NCBI RefSeq assembly: GCF_029850875.1
Contig: NZ_JAOVAM010000005.1
Span: 1-64,000 of the forward strand
Origin: Rothia similimucilaginosa
GTDB taxonomy: Bacteria > Actinomycetota > Actinomycetes > Actinomycetales > Micrococcaceae
Reading direction: 5' to 3'
Length of the DNA: 64,000 nucleotides
This document shows positions 46,289 to 56,066 of this stretch, in pieces (the stretch's first letter is position 1; every line of letters starts with the position of its first letter). The notes beneath the pieces were generated by a model. That model searched no databases and was not told the DNA's origin. It worked only from the letters and a program-made list of their open reading frames with translations. The position numbers and the translations under genes were made by a program.

Positions 46289-47485
46289 TTAGCGCCATAA
46301 ACGGTTTCCCGTGTGGATTGAAGAAGGTTTAATCTGCAACCACTCCGGCGCAAGCAGGCGAACAGCTTTCGCACAACCTGACAAAGCAGTAATAATCGAC
46401 TCGCAACGCTGATTAAACTCGCTCTGGTGACGCTTATCCACAATCTGCCCCGGAAAATGGCGGTGCATCTTCGACACAGAGTCGCTACTCTCCTGCAAAC
46501 CGTGGCCCGTATGGCCCGGAACATGCTTCACCAACACACGCTTCTCGCGGATAGCTTCCGTTAAAGCACACATCTGAGCTACAACACGCTCATCCTGAAT
46601 ACCCTCAGAAACCCAGGCTTCAAAAGCCCAACGGCTATGCGCCAAACGCAACACAAACGTCAACGCACCCAAAGAATCCGTGTGAATAATCAGGCGGCGC
46701 GACCCACTATGGAACACCGTATACGCCGCTAACATAGCCGACAGCTCACCGGTCATAATATTCACGCCATCATAGTGGGTATGAAAATAGAAGCCGTCCT
46801 CACTCACGCCAGCGATACCCATACGGCCGCCACGCTGATACTTCTTATTGTGAGTCGAACGGAACGAACAATCCGTGAAAACGCTATAGTCCTGCAGCTG
46901 ATCCAGCGGTCGAGGGGTCAGGGCTTCCTCCACCATTTCATCCACAGCGGTACGTGCCGCACACACCTCAGCATGCATCCGCTCATAGGCGGACGTGCCA
47001 GCAAGCTTCACATGCACTTCACCCAAAGAATGGTTATCGTACGGGTCCAGCACCTTCTCAAAGGCGCGGTACTCCATAATCGCCTTCAGCTGATCGCAAT
47101 CACGGAAAAGCTGCTTCAAATTCTTACGATCAGCAGCAATCGTGACCAGGTTCTGACGGTACTGCTCCGGAACCACATCCCACGCTATCAGTACCGCACG
47201 GCCCAGCAGACAGGGATGCACCTCATCACACGGCTCCATGAGGGAATGAACATGCGTGAAAAGCATCGGCTCCTCATGCACCACGGTACGGGTGCCGTCC
47301 TGTTTAGAAATAAAAACCACCGTCGACAAGGCTGAATAGCAGAAGCCCTGCGCCGTACGATGCTCTTGAGCTACCGCAATCACAGCAACGCCATGATCCG
47401 TGTACCCGGCAGGGTACGAAGCGCTATAGTCGGGCGCCTCCCAAGTCAGGGTGCATCGTTTGATATGCGCCGGTGAAAATCCCAT
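46289..47485 (-). CDS. RNase H-fold protein with unknown N-terminal region
   Basis: About 398 aa. The second half has the four acidic positions of RNase HI: VFTDCSF (near residue 200), GELSAMLAAY (near 244), IIHTDSLGAL (near 267), and KHVPGHTGHGLQESSDSVSK (near 336, last Asp after the conserved His). The first 190 or so residues, with TIAADRKNLKQLF and LDPYDNHSLGEVH, are unfamiliar. An RNase HI-like nuclease acting on RNA in RNA/DNA hybrids is the simplest reading, but the spacing is unusual and it is not the housekeeping rnhA. The start is uncertain: the same frame extends to an ATG at 47527. Confidence 0.72.
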   Translation of the reverse strand: MGFSPAHIKRCTLTWEAPDYSASYPAGYTDHGVAVIAVAQEHRTAQGFCYSALSTVVFISKQDGTRTVVHEEPMLFTHVHSLMEPCDEVHPCLLGRAVLIAWDVVPEQYRQNLVTIAADRKNLKQLFRDCDQLKAIMEYRAFEKVLDPYDNHSLGEVHVKLAGTSAYERMHAEVCAARTAVDEMVEEALTPRPLDQLQDYSVFTDCSFRSTHNKKYQRGGRMGIAGVSEDGFYFHTHYDGVNIMTGELSAMLAAYTVFHSGSRRLIIHTDSLGALTFVLRLAHSRWAFEAWVSEGIQDERVVAQMCALTEAIREKRVLVKHVPGHTGHGLQESSDSVSKMHRHFPGQIVDKRHQSEFNQRCESIITALSGCAKAVRLLAPEWLQIKPSSIHTGNRLWR

Positions 47486-47510
47486 GAGTGTCACCCCCCA
47501 TGCGTGCCAT
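47424..47510 (-). CDS. Possible 28-aa leader ORF overlapping the RNase H-fold gene
   Basis: The only strong ribosome site here, AAGGAG, is 7 bp before an ATG at 47510 in a different frame from the RNase H-fold gene. That ATG opens a 28-codon ORF (MARMGGDTHGIFTGAY...) ending inside the larger gene. It could be a coupled leader peptide, or a hint that the larger gene's 5' end has a frameshift. Confidence 0.3.
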   Translation of the reverse strand: MARMGGDTHGIFTGAYQTMHPDLGGARL

Positions 47511-47755
47511 ACCGCGTCTCCTTCCATTCATGCGGTGTATCATCCTCATTCTTTTATAGGTCGAAAAGAAAGGGGCACGCAAATATAAAATACCTTTTTT
47601 ACGGTAAGCGAATGGGCCAGCCGAAAATCCTCTCAGACACCGCCACAGCACGTGAAAACCACGACCATTGCCTCCCCGAACCGGGGTTGAAGGTGTACGG
47701 TAAAAGAGTCATATACGACGCGGCCTCACGCCGCCCACCCCATAAGGAGAGCCCA

Positions 47756-48034
47756 ATGATTGGTGTTTACGCCGGAGTATCCGTCAAGCCCAAGCACATC
47801 GAAGAATTCCTCAAGATCATCGAACCGCTCGTGACCGCAAGCCGCCAGGACGAAGGCAACGTCAGCTACGACTTCGGTGCCATCTCCAACACCAACTTCG
47901 CATTCATCGAGCGTTGGGAATCCCAAGAACTGCTCGAAAAGCACATGGGCACCGAGCACTTCCAGAAGGCTGTCGCCGCATGGGAGCCGCTGCTCTCCTC
48001 CGAGCTGGACGTTCGCATCGTCAACTTCCGCTAA
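47756..48034 (+). CDS. Antibiotic biosynthesis monooxygenase (ABM) domain protein
   Basis: A 92-aa dimeric alpha/beta-barrel of the ABM/YgiN type, with VYAGVSVKPKHIEEFL near the start, NVSYDFGA in the middle and FIERWESQELLEKHMGTEHF, the family hallmark. Relatives act on quinols or are haem-degrading or stress proteins; the substrate here is unknown. ATG 47756 follows AAGGAGAGCCC. An in-frame upstream extension has no ribosome site. Confidence 0.85.
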   Translation: MIGVYAGVSVKPKHIEEFLKIIEPLVTASRQDEGNVSYDFGAISNTNFAFIERWESQELLEKHMGTEHFQKAVAAWEPLLSSELDVRIVNFR

Positions 48035-48049
48035 ACAACGTTAAATACC

Positions 48050-48093
48050 GAAGCTGCCCGGTACCCCCTATGTGAGGGGGACCCGGCAGCTTC
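48050..48093. terminator. Bidirectional terminator between the ABM gene and lipoprotein gene
   Basis: GAAGCTGCC pairs with GGCAGCTTC and the inner CCCCC with GGGGG; the two flanking genes converge on it. Confidence 0.88.
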
Positions 48094-48122
48094 ATATATC
48101 AGCCTTCGAGCGAGCACGGCCA

Positions 48123-49157
48123 CTAGCGGCGTTCTACGCCAACCTCCACCGAATCAAGAGTGAAACCATTCGTCGCGCTCACGCAATGCACCTTACCGGT
48201 ATTCACCGACTTGCAGGTGTAACCGTACGCAGTCACCACCTGACCGGCAGGTAGCGCAGTAATACCCTCGGTATTCACCGGCTCCGGGGTGGCGGTCTGA
48301 CCGACCAGGCTCACCGCAGGAGCCTGGCCCTGCACCATATGCACGCGCTGCTGCGCGGCACCGGAGGCGGCATCCCAGCCATCCAGGGGTACACCCACCA
48401 GCGCCTGGCAATCCACACCCGACGGGGTCAGAGAGCACGCGACCCTAGAGTCCGGACTGGTGAAACGCAGCGCCTCAACAGTCTTCGCCGAATCGCCCTG
48501 ACCGAAAGTGCCGCCGCCGTACGCCTTAGCGAAAGTCAACGTACCCGAGAGCATGCGGGTCTGCGCCGGAATCAACGCCAGGCTAGGCTTCTCAACGCTA
48601 CCACCCTGCATGAAGCAGGCACCCGTAATGTAGTCGCGACCCTGCACCTTCGTAGCGCACTGGTACCACTCCACACTTGCCGAACCGTCCTGGTTCTTGC
48701 GGCTGTTGAAGAGACGCACCGCCTCCTGAGCCTTCGCACAATCCGAACCGTCATACACGTAAATACCGGCAGAACCACCCAGCAGGCTCGTCACACCACA
48801 GCGGGTGCCCGCATCAATAGTGTTCGCGGAGCCGCTCGCCTTAGCGTACGCCGCCTCGTACTCAGCCTCCGTGCTCGGCTCATCGGTCAGGGTTGCTACA
48901 GCATCAAAAGTCGCAGGCGCATCCAGGCCGGCAGAAATCTGCACAGTATTCGGCTTCCAGGAGCCGTCCGCCGCTTTAAACAGGGTCTTCGCATCAACGG
49001 ATGCCGAGGAAGTCGCGATCTTCATCGGGGTGGTTTCAGACTCATCAGCCTGCGGCTGAGCGGAGCAAGAACTCAAAGCGAGCGCACCGATGCAGGCAAG
49101 AGCCGCCAGAGCGCGACGAGTAAAAACACGCTGTGCGCGTGCGGGCAGTGTAACCAT
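48123..49157 (-). CDS. Secreted lipoprotein, unknown function
   Basis: 344 aa. The signal peptide has arginines (RVFTRRAL), a hydrophobic core and the lipobox LALSSCS, giving a lipid-anchored protein. The mature part has about six spread cysteines (RCGVTSL, GSDCAK, YQCATK, GACFMQ, RVACSL, VDCQAL and later TCKSVN/VHCVS), which probably form disulfides outside the cell. No enzymatic motif is visible. AAGGAC is the ribosome site. It is a single-gene unit between two terminators. Confidence 0.8.
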   Translation of the reverse strand: MVTLPARAQRVFTRRALAALACIGALALSSCSAQPQADESETTPMKIATSSASVDAKTLFKAADGSWKPNTVQISAGLDAPATFDAVATLTDEPSTEAEYEAAYAKASGSANTIDAGTRCGVTSLLGGSAGIYVYDGSDCAKAQEAVRLFNSRKNQDGSASVEWYQCATKVQGRDYITGACFMQGGSVEKPSLALIPAQTRMLSGTLTFAKAYGGGTFGQGDSAKTVEALRFTSPDSRVACSLTPSGVDCQALVGVPLDGWDAASGAAQQRVHMVQGQAPAVSLVGQTATPEPVNTEGITALPAGQVVTAYGYTCKSVNTGKVHCVSATNGFTLDSVEVGVERR

Positions 49158-49324
49158 GGATACGTCCTTGTGAGGGTTGCGAATTGCGTTGTATTTGAGT
49201 GGTTGTACTGAGTCGGTAAAGCGGGTACCTAAATACCTCCTTACACCCTACTGCACCGCAACTGACAAGGCAATACCCCGCGCCGGGTATCCCACGATAG
49301 CAGACGAAGACGCGGATAAAGAAC

Positions 49325-49362
49325 AGCGCCCCGCCCGCAGAAAAACCGCGGAACGGGGCGCT
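49325..49362. terminator. Terminator after ilvD
   Basis: AGCGCCCCG pairs perfectly with CGGGGCGCT around a GC-rich loop, 48 bp past the ilvD stop on the minus strand. Confidence 0.75.
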
Positions 49363-49409
49363 AGCCTATCAGGGCAATATATTAAATTCTCACACGATAA
49401 GTGAGGGGC

Positions 49410-51254
49410 TTATGCGTCCTCGGGCAGGATGCGCACACCGCCCTTATCAGCCGAAGCAGCCAGCATGCCATACACCTTCAGGGCGTCCGAAACCTGACGC
49501 TCACGCGGCTTCGACGGACGCCACGGTGCAGTGCCCTTCGCCTCGCGGCGAGCAGCAAGCTCCTCATCCGAAACGTTCACACGCAGGATGCGGTTGTTCA
49601 CGTCGATCTCAATCTCGTCGCCGGTCTGCACCAGGCCGATTGCGCCGCCAGCAGCAGCCTCCGGGGAGACGTGACCGATTGAAATACCGGAAGTACCACC
49701 GGAGAAACGACCGTCAGTGATCAGAGCACACTTCTTGCCCAAACCCAAACCCTTCAGGTAGGAGGTCGGGTACAGCATCTCCTGCATACCCGGGCCGCCC
49801 TTCGGACCCTCGTACTGGATGACGACAACGTCGCCTTCCTTCACGTTTTTCGACAGGATCTCGTACACAGCCTCATCCTGAGACTCGACCACGAAGGCGC
49901 GACCCTTGAAGTGGAACAGTTCCTCATCAATACCAGCGGACTTAATGATCGCACCGTTCTGGGCGATGTTGCCGTACAGGACCGCCAGACCGCCATCCTT
50001 GGTGTACGCGTGCTCCACAGCGCGGATGCAACCATTCTCGGAGTCAGTCTCGTGGGACTCGTACTTGTTCGCGGTAGAGAACGCCTGAGTGGTGCGCACG
50101 CCACCGGGAGCCGCGAGGAACAGTTCCTTCGCCTTCTCACTCGCCTTGCCACCGCGGATATCCCACTCATCCAGCCACTCGTCCAGCGAGTCAGCATGAA
50201 CAGAATGAACGTTCTTATGCAGCAGGCCGGCACGGTTCAGCTCACCCAGCAGGGCGGGGATACCGCCGGCACGGTGCACATGCTCAATGTGGTACTTAGT
50301 GGAGTTCGGGGCAACCTTCGCCAGGCAGGGAACCTGACGCGAAATACGGTCAATGTCATCCAGAGTGAAGTCAGCGCCCGCCTCGTGAGCAATCGCCAGG
50401 GTGTGCAGCACAGTGTTGGTTGAACCGCCCATCGCCACATCCAGCGCCATAGCGTTCTCGAACGCCTCCTTGGTCGCGATAGAGCGGGGCAGAACCGACT
50501 CGTCATCCTGCTCGTAGTAGCGCTTAGCCAACTCAACGATACGGCGGCCAGCATCCAGGAACAGCTCCTTACGAGCAATCTGAGTAGCCAGAGTGGTACC
50601 GTTACCGGGCAGCGCCAGACCAATCGCCTCATTTAGGCAGTTCATGGAGTTCGCGGTGAACATACCCGCGCACGAACCACAGGTCGGGCAAGCGTTCTTC
50701 TCAACCTGAGCAAGAGTCTCATCGCTGACGCTGTCGTTAACAGCCATCACCATGGCATCAATCAGGTCGAGGCGGTGCTCAACAACACCCTCAATGCCCT
50801 CGCCGGACTCCATCGGGCCGCCAGAGACAAAGATAGTGGGGATGTTCAGGCGCATAGCCGCTAGAAGCATACCGGGGGTGATCTTGTCACAGTTAGAGAT
50901 GCACACCAGCGCGTCAGCACGGTGGGCGTTAACCATGTACTCGACCGAGTCAGCAATCAGATCGCGGGAAGGCAACGAGTAGAGCATACCGTCGTGGCCC
51001 ATCGCGATGCCGTCATCAACGGCGATGGTATTAAATTCCTTGGCGACACCGCCAGCCTCACGAATCGCGCCGGCAACCAGCTCACCCATATTCTTCAGGT
51101 GCACGTGGCCAGGCACGAACTGAGTGAAGGAGTTCGCGATAGCAATAATGGGCTTGCCGAAGTCGTCATCGCCCATACCGGTGGCACGCCACAGGGCGCG
51201 GGCACCAGCCATGTTACGGCCGTGAGTTGAAGTACGTGAACGCAGTTCTGGCAT
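49410..51254 (-). CDS. ilvD: Dihydroxy-acid dehydratase
   Basis: Fe-S enzyme of branched-chain amino-acid and pantothenate synthesis, 614 aa. ATG 51254 gives the family N-terminus [20 protein letters not shown] with GGAAGG upstream. Cluster ligands are in [12 protein letters not shown] and [18 protein letters not shown]. The C-terminus has the [20 protein letters not shown] substrate region (20 residues). It stands alone, with no ilvBNC nearby, and diverges from the trehalose-6-phosphate hydrolase gene. Confidence 0.97.
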   Translation of the reverse strand: MPELRSRTSTHGRNMAGARALWRATGMGDDDFGKPIIAIANSFTQFVPGHVHLKNMGELVAGAIREAGGVAKEFNTIAVDDGIAMGHDGMLYSLPSRDLIADSVEYMVNAHRADALVCISNCDKITPGMLLAAMRLNIPTIFVSGGPMESGEGIEGVVEHRLDLIDAMVMAVNDSVSDETLAQVEKNACPTCGSCAGMFTANSMNCLNEAIGLALPGNGTTLATQIARKELFLDAGRRIVELAKRYYEQDDESVLPRSIATKEAFENAMALDVAMGGSTNTVLHTLAIAHEAGADFTLDDIDRISRQVPCLAKVAPNSTKYHIEHVHRAGGIPALLGELNRAGLLHKNVHSVHADSLDEWLDEWDIRGGKASEKAKELFLAAPGGVRTTQAFSTANKYESHETDSENGCIRAVEHAYTKDGGLAVLYGNIAQNGAIIKSAGIDEELFHFKGRAFVVESQDEAVYEILSKNVKEGDVVVIQYEGPKGGPGMQEMLYPTSYLKGLGLGKKCALITDGRFSGGTSGISIGHVSPEAAAGGAIGLVQTGDEIEIDVNNRILRVNVSDEELAARREAKGTAPWRPSKPRERQVSDALKVYGMLAASADKGGVRILPEDA

Positions 51255-51656
51255 TGTTTTACCTTCCGTAGTGATGCAAGTACTGATTTTACGCGCGGCG
51301 TCCAACGCTCTTCAGCTCAGGGTCACTTTGGTTTCATACATCGAAACGCGCACGAGCCCGCAACCGCCTATCAGTGGGAGGGTTGAGGCCACGGGGGTTG
51401 TGCCGGATCTGCGGCAGAATTGCCCCCTTTGGGATAAATGGGGACATCACCCCATTATGCCCCCTAATCTGGAATGAGCCCAGGGTGCGGGCGGCGATAT
51501 TCAATCGGCGAACGCACCGGGAGGCGGCGGGGCACTATGCCTGCCGCGTACGGGCCTCACTGAGCATACGTAGCAGCGTACGTAGCACCGGGGCGGTTCG
51601 TTTCCAACACACTGGTTTATACATGCTGAACCCTGCATACGTTTCAGAAGGTTTCC
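51255..51656. other. Divergent intergenic region ilvD / trehalose-6-phosphate hydrolase
   Basis: 402 bp with no credible gene. Visible elements are a small GGGGACATCACCCC / ATGCCCC dyad near 51442-51464 and a direct repeat of TACGTAGCA near 51567 and 51579. Promoters for both genes must lie here, but I cannot place them with confidence. Confidence 0.4.
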
Positions 51657-53483
51657 ATGACACAGGCACCCACCGCATCGCCCACCCTCACCCCGGCAAC
51701 CACCCCGGCAGGTGGCAAAGACTTCGCGTCCTCCGTCATCTACCAGGTGTACCCCAAGTCCTTCTACTCCTCAGCGGGTGGCGCCTACGGCGATTTGCGC
51801 GGCATCATCGAGAAGGTGCCCTACATTGCCTCCCTGGGCGTAGACATGGTGTGGTTCAACCCATTCTTCGCCTCCCCGCAGAACGACAACGGCTACGACA
51901 TCTCCGACTACTACGCCATCAATCCCGACCTGGGCACCATGGAGGACGTCGAAGAGATGATTGCCGCCCTCGCCGAGCACGGTGTGGGCGTCATGTTCGA
52001 CATGGTCCTCAACCATATTTCGACCGAGCACGAGTGGTTCCAGCGTGCGCTCGCCGGTGAGCGCGAGTACTGGGATTACTTCTACATTCGCCCCGGCAAG
52101 TACACCGAGGACAGTCAGCTGCGCGAACCGACCAACTGGGAGTCGAAATTCAGCGGCTCCTGCTGGTCCCGCTTTGGCGAGTACACGGATGAGCACGGCA
52201 CTCCCCTGTTCTATATGCACTTATACGACCGCACCCAGGCAGACGTGAACTGGTACAACCCGACTGTGCGCGACGAACTGTTTAAGGTCGTGAATTTCTG
52301 GTACGAGAAGGGCGTGCGCGGTTTCCGTTTTGACGTTATTAACGTCATCGGTAAGGGTGAAGAGCTGCTCGACGCCCCCGAAGGCACCGTGGACAAGGCA
52401 CAATACACCGACACCCCGATTGTGCACACCCGCATTCAGCAGCTGAACCGTGCCTCATTCGGTCAGTATGATGACACCGTGACCGTGGGCGAAATGTCTT
52501 CGACCAGCATCGAAAACTGCGTGGACTACTCCAACCCAGCAAACCACGAGCTGGATATGGTGTTCAGCTTCCATCACCTGAAGGTAGATTACGAGAACGG
52601 CGAGAAGTGGTCAAAGGTACCGTTCTGTTTTGCCGAGTTGAAGCAGATTCTGAACGATTGGGCGCTGGGTATACAGGCCGGCGGCGGCTGGAATGCGCTG
52701 TTCTGGAATAACCACGATCAGCCGCGTGTGCTGAACCGTTTTGGTGACGTTGAGCGTTACCGTGTTGAGTCGGCAACCATGCTGGCGACCGTAATTCACC
52801 TGCTGCGCGGTACCCCGTACGTGTACCAGGGCGAGGAAATCGGCATGATTGACCCGGTCTACTCCTCGATCGAGCAGTACGTGGATGTGGAGGCACGCAA
52901 CGCCTACGTGATGCTGCGTGAACGCGGTCTGAGCGAGCACCAGGCTCTGGAGATTGTGGTGTCGAAGGCTCGGGATAATTCGCGTGTGCCGATGCAGTGG
53001 ACCGCGGACCCGGCGACTGCGGGGTTTGGTTCCGCGTCGCCGTGGCTGGCTCCCGCCCCGGTGCGTGATGCGGCAACCGGTGCCGGTATTTCGGTGGAGG
53101 ATGAGGAACGTAACGGCGTGATTCTGCCCTACTACCGCACCCTGATTGCCCTCCGTAAGCAGTACCCGGTCATCTCTGTGGGTTCGTACGCACCCTACGC
53201 GCTAGATCACGAGCGGGTGTTTGCATACCTGCGTGAGCTGCCCGCTGGTGTTGCGAACGGTAGCCTAGCGCAACGCCTGCTGGTGCTGACAAACTTCTAC
53301 GGTGAACCGGCCGAGGTTGAGGTTCCGGCTGAGTTCATTCGTTCCGGTCACGTACTGTTGTGTAATTACAAGAATTCTGCGGTCGATTCCACCGCGGCGG
53401 ACTCTGCCGTATCTGATTCAGCTGAGACAGTGACGCTGAGCCTACGCGCCTACGAGGCTCTGACGCTACTGATTGAGGACTAA
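51657..53483 (+). CDS. treC: Trehalose-6-phosphate hydrolase (GH13_29)
   Basis: 608-aa cytoplasmic glycosidase that splits trehalose-6-phosphate to glucose and glucose-6-phosphate. GH13 landmarks are VIYQVYPKSFYSS near the start, FDMVLNHISTEHEWFQ, nucleophile GFRFDVINVIGKG (Asp about 225), acid VGEMSS (Glu about 278) and FWNNHDQPRVLNRFGD (about 351). The STEHEWF and FWNNHDQPR forms are typical of TreC/TreA and separate it from oligo-1,6-glucosidases. About 23 extra N-terminal residues precede the usual start. The trehalose PTS that normally supplies its substrate is not adjacent. AGAAGG is the ribosome site. Confidence 0.85.
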   Translation: MTQAPTASPTLTPATTPAGGKDFASSVIYQVYPKSFYSSAGGAYGDLRGIIEKVPYIASLGVDMVWFNPFFASPQNDNGYDISDYYAINPDLGTMEDVEEMIAALAEHGVGVMFDMVLNHISTEHEWFQRALAGEREYWDYFYIRPGKYTEDSQLREPTNWESKFSGSCWSRFGEYTDEHGTPLFYMHLYDRTQADVNWYNPTVRDELFKVVNFWYEKGVRGFRFDVINVIGKGEELLDAPEGTVDKAQYTDTPIVHTRIQQLNRASFGQYDDTVTVGEMSSTSIENCVDYSNPANHELDMVFSFHHLKVDYENGEKWSKVPFCFAELKQILNDWALGIQAGGGWNALFWNNHDQPRVLNRFGDVERYRVESATMLATVIHLLRGTPYVYQGEEIGMIDPVYSSIEQYVDVEARNAYVMLRERGLSEHQALEIVVSKARDNSRVPMQWTADPATAGFGSASPWLAPAPVRDAATGAGISVEDEERNGVILPYYRTLIALRKQYPVISVGSYAPYALDHERVFAYLRELPAGVANGSLAQRLLVLTNFYGEPAEVEVPAEFIRSGHVLLCNYKNSAVDSTAADSAVSDSAETVTLSLRAYEALTLLIED

Positions 53484-53530
53484 AAGCTAGTGTATGCCTC
53501 TACCCAGATGTGTGGGAAGAGGGCGATATA

Positions 53531-53579
53531 ATCCGACCTGGCAATATTCTATTTCTAGAATATTGCCAGGTCGGATTTG
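53531..53579. terminator. Bidirectional terminator after treC
   Basis: A perfect 19-bp stem, CCGACCTGGCAATATTCTA and complement, has A and T runs outside; it serves treC and the converging opuC operon. Confidence 0.93.
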
Positions 53580-53628
53580 TTTACGCCTATTTCTGCAGAG
53601 GAATTTATGAGTAATGTCAGGCGGAGTC

Positions 53629-54603
53629 TTAGAAACCGTGCTCACTCAGCCAGGTAGCCGCTGCCTGCGCGGGCTCTTGCTTAGAAGTACCCGAAACACG
53701 GTCATTGAGGGTGCGCAAATCGGCGGTAGTCAGCTTCGCCGAGACACGATTCAGAACCTCCGCCGCGGAGTCGGGAACTCGCGACGTATTGATAATGGGC
53801 AGCACCTGTTGAGCCAAAATCATGTTCTTCGGGTCCTCCAGCACCACCAGCTGATTCTGCTCAATCGCGGGCGTGGTCGAGTAGAGGTCAACCACCTGCA
53901 CTGTGTCATCCAGCAGGGCCTTGACGGTCAGCGCACCACCGCCGTCCGAGAGGGGTACAAACTCGGCGGGGACGCATCCGTACTTCTCTTTCAGACCCGG
54001 GATACCGTAGGCGCGCTCAGCAAACTCCGGGGCGGCGCCGAGCTTCAGATTCGTACAGTGGGGAGCGAGGTCTTCAAGGCTTCGCAGACCATACTTTTGG
54101 GCAGTCTGCGCGGTAACAACCAGGGAATCCTTATCCTCCGCCTCGGAGGCGTTCAGGGCGCGAATTTCAGCCCCGGAGTCACCCGTGGTGAGGGTGCCGA
54201 GAGCGGCGGGTAGCGCCTGCAGAATCTCCTGCGCAGTACTAGCTGTAGCCTTCGGGTCCAGGTAAAGTAGCAGGTTGCCGGAGTAGTCCGGGATAATGTC
54301 CACCGCGCCGGAGGCCAGTGCCCCCAGGTACGCTTCGCGGGCGCCGATACTCAGCTGGGTGCGGGCGTTGAAGCCCGCCCAGACGAGGGCTCCGGCGTAG
54401 ATTTCAGCGAGGATTTGGGATTCGGCGAAGGCTGCTGAGCCGACGATTATTCCTTCGTGTTCGCCCCTGAAGACTTTGTCACCGCTGAGCCCACAGGCGC
54501 TGAGAATACCCGCCATGCCGAGCGTTCCAGCGGCGGTTAGGGCAGTGCGACGAGATACAGCGCGGCACGTGAAGGTTTGAGGTGTCTGATTCATCGGGTT
54601 CAT
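53629..54603 (-). CDS. Compatible-solute (glycine betaine/choline) ABC transporter substrate-binding lipoprotein
   Basis: 324-aa lipoprotein of the OpuCC/OsmF (QAT) class. The lipobox is LSACG after SRRTALTAAG. The domain has SAAFAESQILAEIYAGALVWAG, VDIIPDYSGNLLLYL and VVDLYSTTPAIEQNQLV, which match the OpuAC family. ATG 54603 overlaps the upstream permease stop by 4 bp (ATGA), showing translational coupling; a second ATG at 54594 is possible. It is the last gene of the four-gene unit. Confidence 0.9.
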   Translation of the reverse strand: MNPMNQTPQTFTCRAVSRRTALTAAGTLGMAGILSACGLSGDKVFRGEHEGIIVGSAAFAESQILAEIYAGALVWAGFNARTQLSIGAREAYLGALASGAVDIIPDYSGNLLLYLDPKATASTAQEILQALPAALGTLTTGDSGAEIRALNASEAEDKDSLVVTAQTAQKYGLRSLEDLAPHCTNLKLGAAPEFAERAYGIPGLKEKYGCVPAEFVPLSDGGGALTVKALLDDTVQVVDLYSTTPAIEQNQLVVLEDPKNMILAQQVLPIINTSRVPDSAAEVLNRVSAKLTTADLRTLNDRVSGTSKQEPAQAAATWLSEHGF

Positions 54604-55298
54604 GCCTTCTTCCAGTTGGTGGTGAGCCCCGCGGGAGTGAGCGCACGTTGCACAAGACCCATGAGTGCATCCACGGCGAAGGCGAGAAGCGCTACGAGCA
54701 AGGTTGCGACGAGCATACGCGGGTAGTCGCGCACAGCGAGCCCGTCGAAGAGGTACCTGCCAAGGGTTCCGCCACTCAGGTAGGCGACAATGGTCGCGGT
54801 CGCGATGACCTGCACGAGTGCGGAGCGGAGCCCGCCGAGCATCATGTTGGCGGCGAGCGGAATCTCGAGGCGGGTCAGAATCTGCCATTCAGTCAGGCCT
54901 TGGGCGCGGGCTGCGTCCACGAGGTCTTCCGGCACGGCGGCGAGTCCTTCAAGAACTCCGGCGAGCAGGGGTGCCGCCGCAATAATAATGAGCACGATGA
55001 GAGCGGGCAGGGTTGAGACGCCCAGCCAAAGCGCCAGGATCGTCAGCAGACCGAGCGCGGGCAGCGCGCGGGTGGCAGCAACAGCGCTCATGAGCAGGTT
55101 GCTGCGGGGGCGGTTAGTGCCGTCAGAGGGTCGGTGGTGTCCAGCCCAGAGGCCAAGGGGTACGATGATGAGCGCCGCGCAGGCAGTGGCGAGGGCGGTG
55201 ACGCTCAGGTGTTCAAGCAGGCGCACGAGAATTCCGCCGCTTCCCTGCCAGTTGGTACCGTCCATGAGGTAGGCGAAGGTTCGTTCTATGACGTTCAC
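54600..55298 (-). CDS. Compatible-solute ABC transporter permease 2
   Basis: 232-aa permease with about five or six membrane segments, including VTALATACAALIIVPLGL, and the EAA loop VDAARAQGLTEWQILTRLEIPLA. ProW/OpuCB class. It ends four bases inside the binding-protein gene and starts 3 bp after permease 1. Confidence 0.92.
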   Translation of the reverse strand: MNVIERTFAYLMDGTNWQGSGGILVRLLEHLSVTALATACAALIIVPLGLWAGHHRPSDGTNRPRSNLLMSAVAATRALPALGLLTILALWLGVSTLPALIVLIIIAAAPLLAGVLEGLAAVPEDLVDAARAQGLTEWQILTRLEIPLAANMMLGGLRSALVQVIATATIVAYLSGGTLGRYLFDGLAVRDYPRMLVATLLVALLAFAVDALMGLVQRALTPAGLTTNWKKA

Positions 55299-55301
55299 GG
55301 G

Positions 55302-56066
55302 TTATGCCCTCCTTTCGGGGCTGCGGCGGTTCGCAGCCGTACCCGCCTGCCAGGGCGTAAGTGCCTTCGTCAGAAGGATAAGGAGCAGGTCGAGGACCAG
55401 CGCCAGCAGCAGGCTAAGAATCACGCCAGCCAGGATTTCCGAGGGGATATTGCGCGCGAGTCCGTCGGTGAAGAGCGTGCCGAGCGAAGGCACACCGATG
55501 AGGGCACCCACGGACACCATCGCAATATTTGCCACGGTTGCCACGCGGATTCCCGCCATAATGACGGGCACGGCGAGGGGCAGGTAGAGCTCCATCAGTG
55601 CTTGTCGGGGCGTGTATCCGAGGGCGCGGGCAGATTCGTGCACGCTATCGGGTACGGAGTCGAAGGCGTCCACACCGGAGCGCACCATGAGCGAGAAGGA
55701 GTAGATACTCAAGGCGACAAGCACGTTCAGCGGGGAAATAATGGAGGTTCCCAGAATAAGCGGCATCAGCACGAATAGTGCGATCGAGGGGATGGTATAC
55801 AGCAGCGAGGAGAGGTGCATGAGGGTTCGTGCACCAATGCGGCGTTCGGAACCACGGTCGCGGCGACGGCTCGCGTAGTAGGCGACCGGCAGCGCGAGGA
55901 GAGTGCCAATTACGACGGGCACAACACCCTGGTAGAGGTGGCTGAGGGTCAATTCGAGGACGTGCTGGCTATTGTTGACGACCCATTCCCAGTGCATATC
56001 GCCTGCGGCGAGGGGTTGCGCGGCGAAAGGTGGTGCCGCGAACACAATATTTTCTGGAAGGCTCAT
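55302..56066 (-). CDS. Compatible-solute ABC transporter permease 1
   Basis: 254-aa permease with about six membrane segments. The EAA loop is HESARALGYTPRQALMELYLPLAVPVI, and the core has SLLYTIPSIALFVLMPLILG, typical of OpuCB/OpuCD. Its start overlaps the ATPase stop by one base. Confidence 0.92.
   Translation of the reverse strand: MSLPENIVFAAPPFAAQPLAAGDMHWEWVVNNSQHVLELTLSHLYQGVVPVVIGTLLALPVAYYASRRRDRGSERRIGARTLMHLSSLLYTIPSIALFVLMPLILGTSIISPLNVLVALSIYSFSLMVRSGVDAFDSVPDSVHESARALGYTPRQALMELYLPLAVPVIMAGIRVATVANIAMVSVGALIGVPSLGTLFTDGLARNIPSEILAGVILSLLLALVLDLLLILLTKALTPWQAGTAANRRSPERRA

Noticed and set aside
46118-46300. 60-codon Arg/Lys-rich open frame between the cls terminator and the RNase H-fold gene
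   Set aside because: It starts inside the terminator tail, lacks a ribosome site and overlaps the end of the minus-strand gene.
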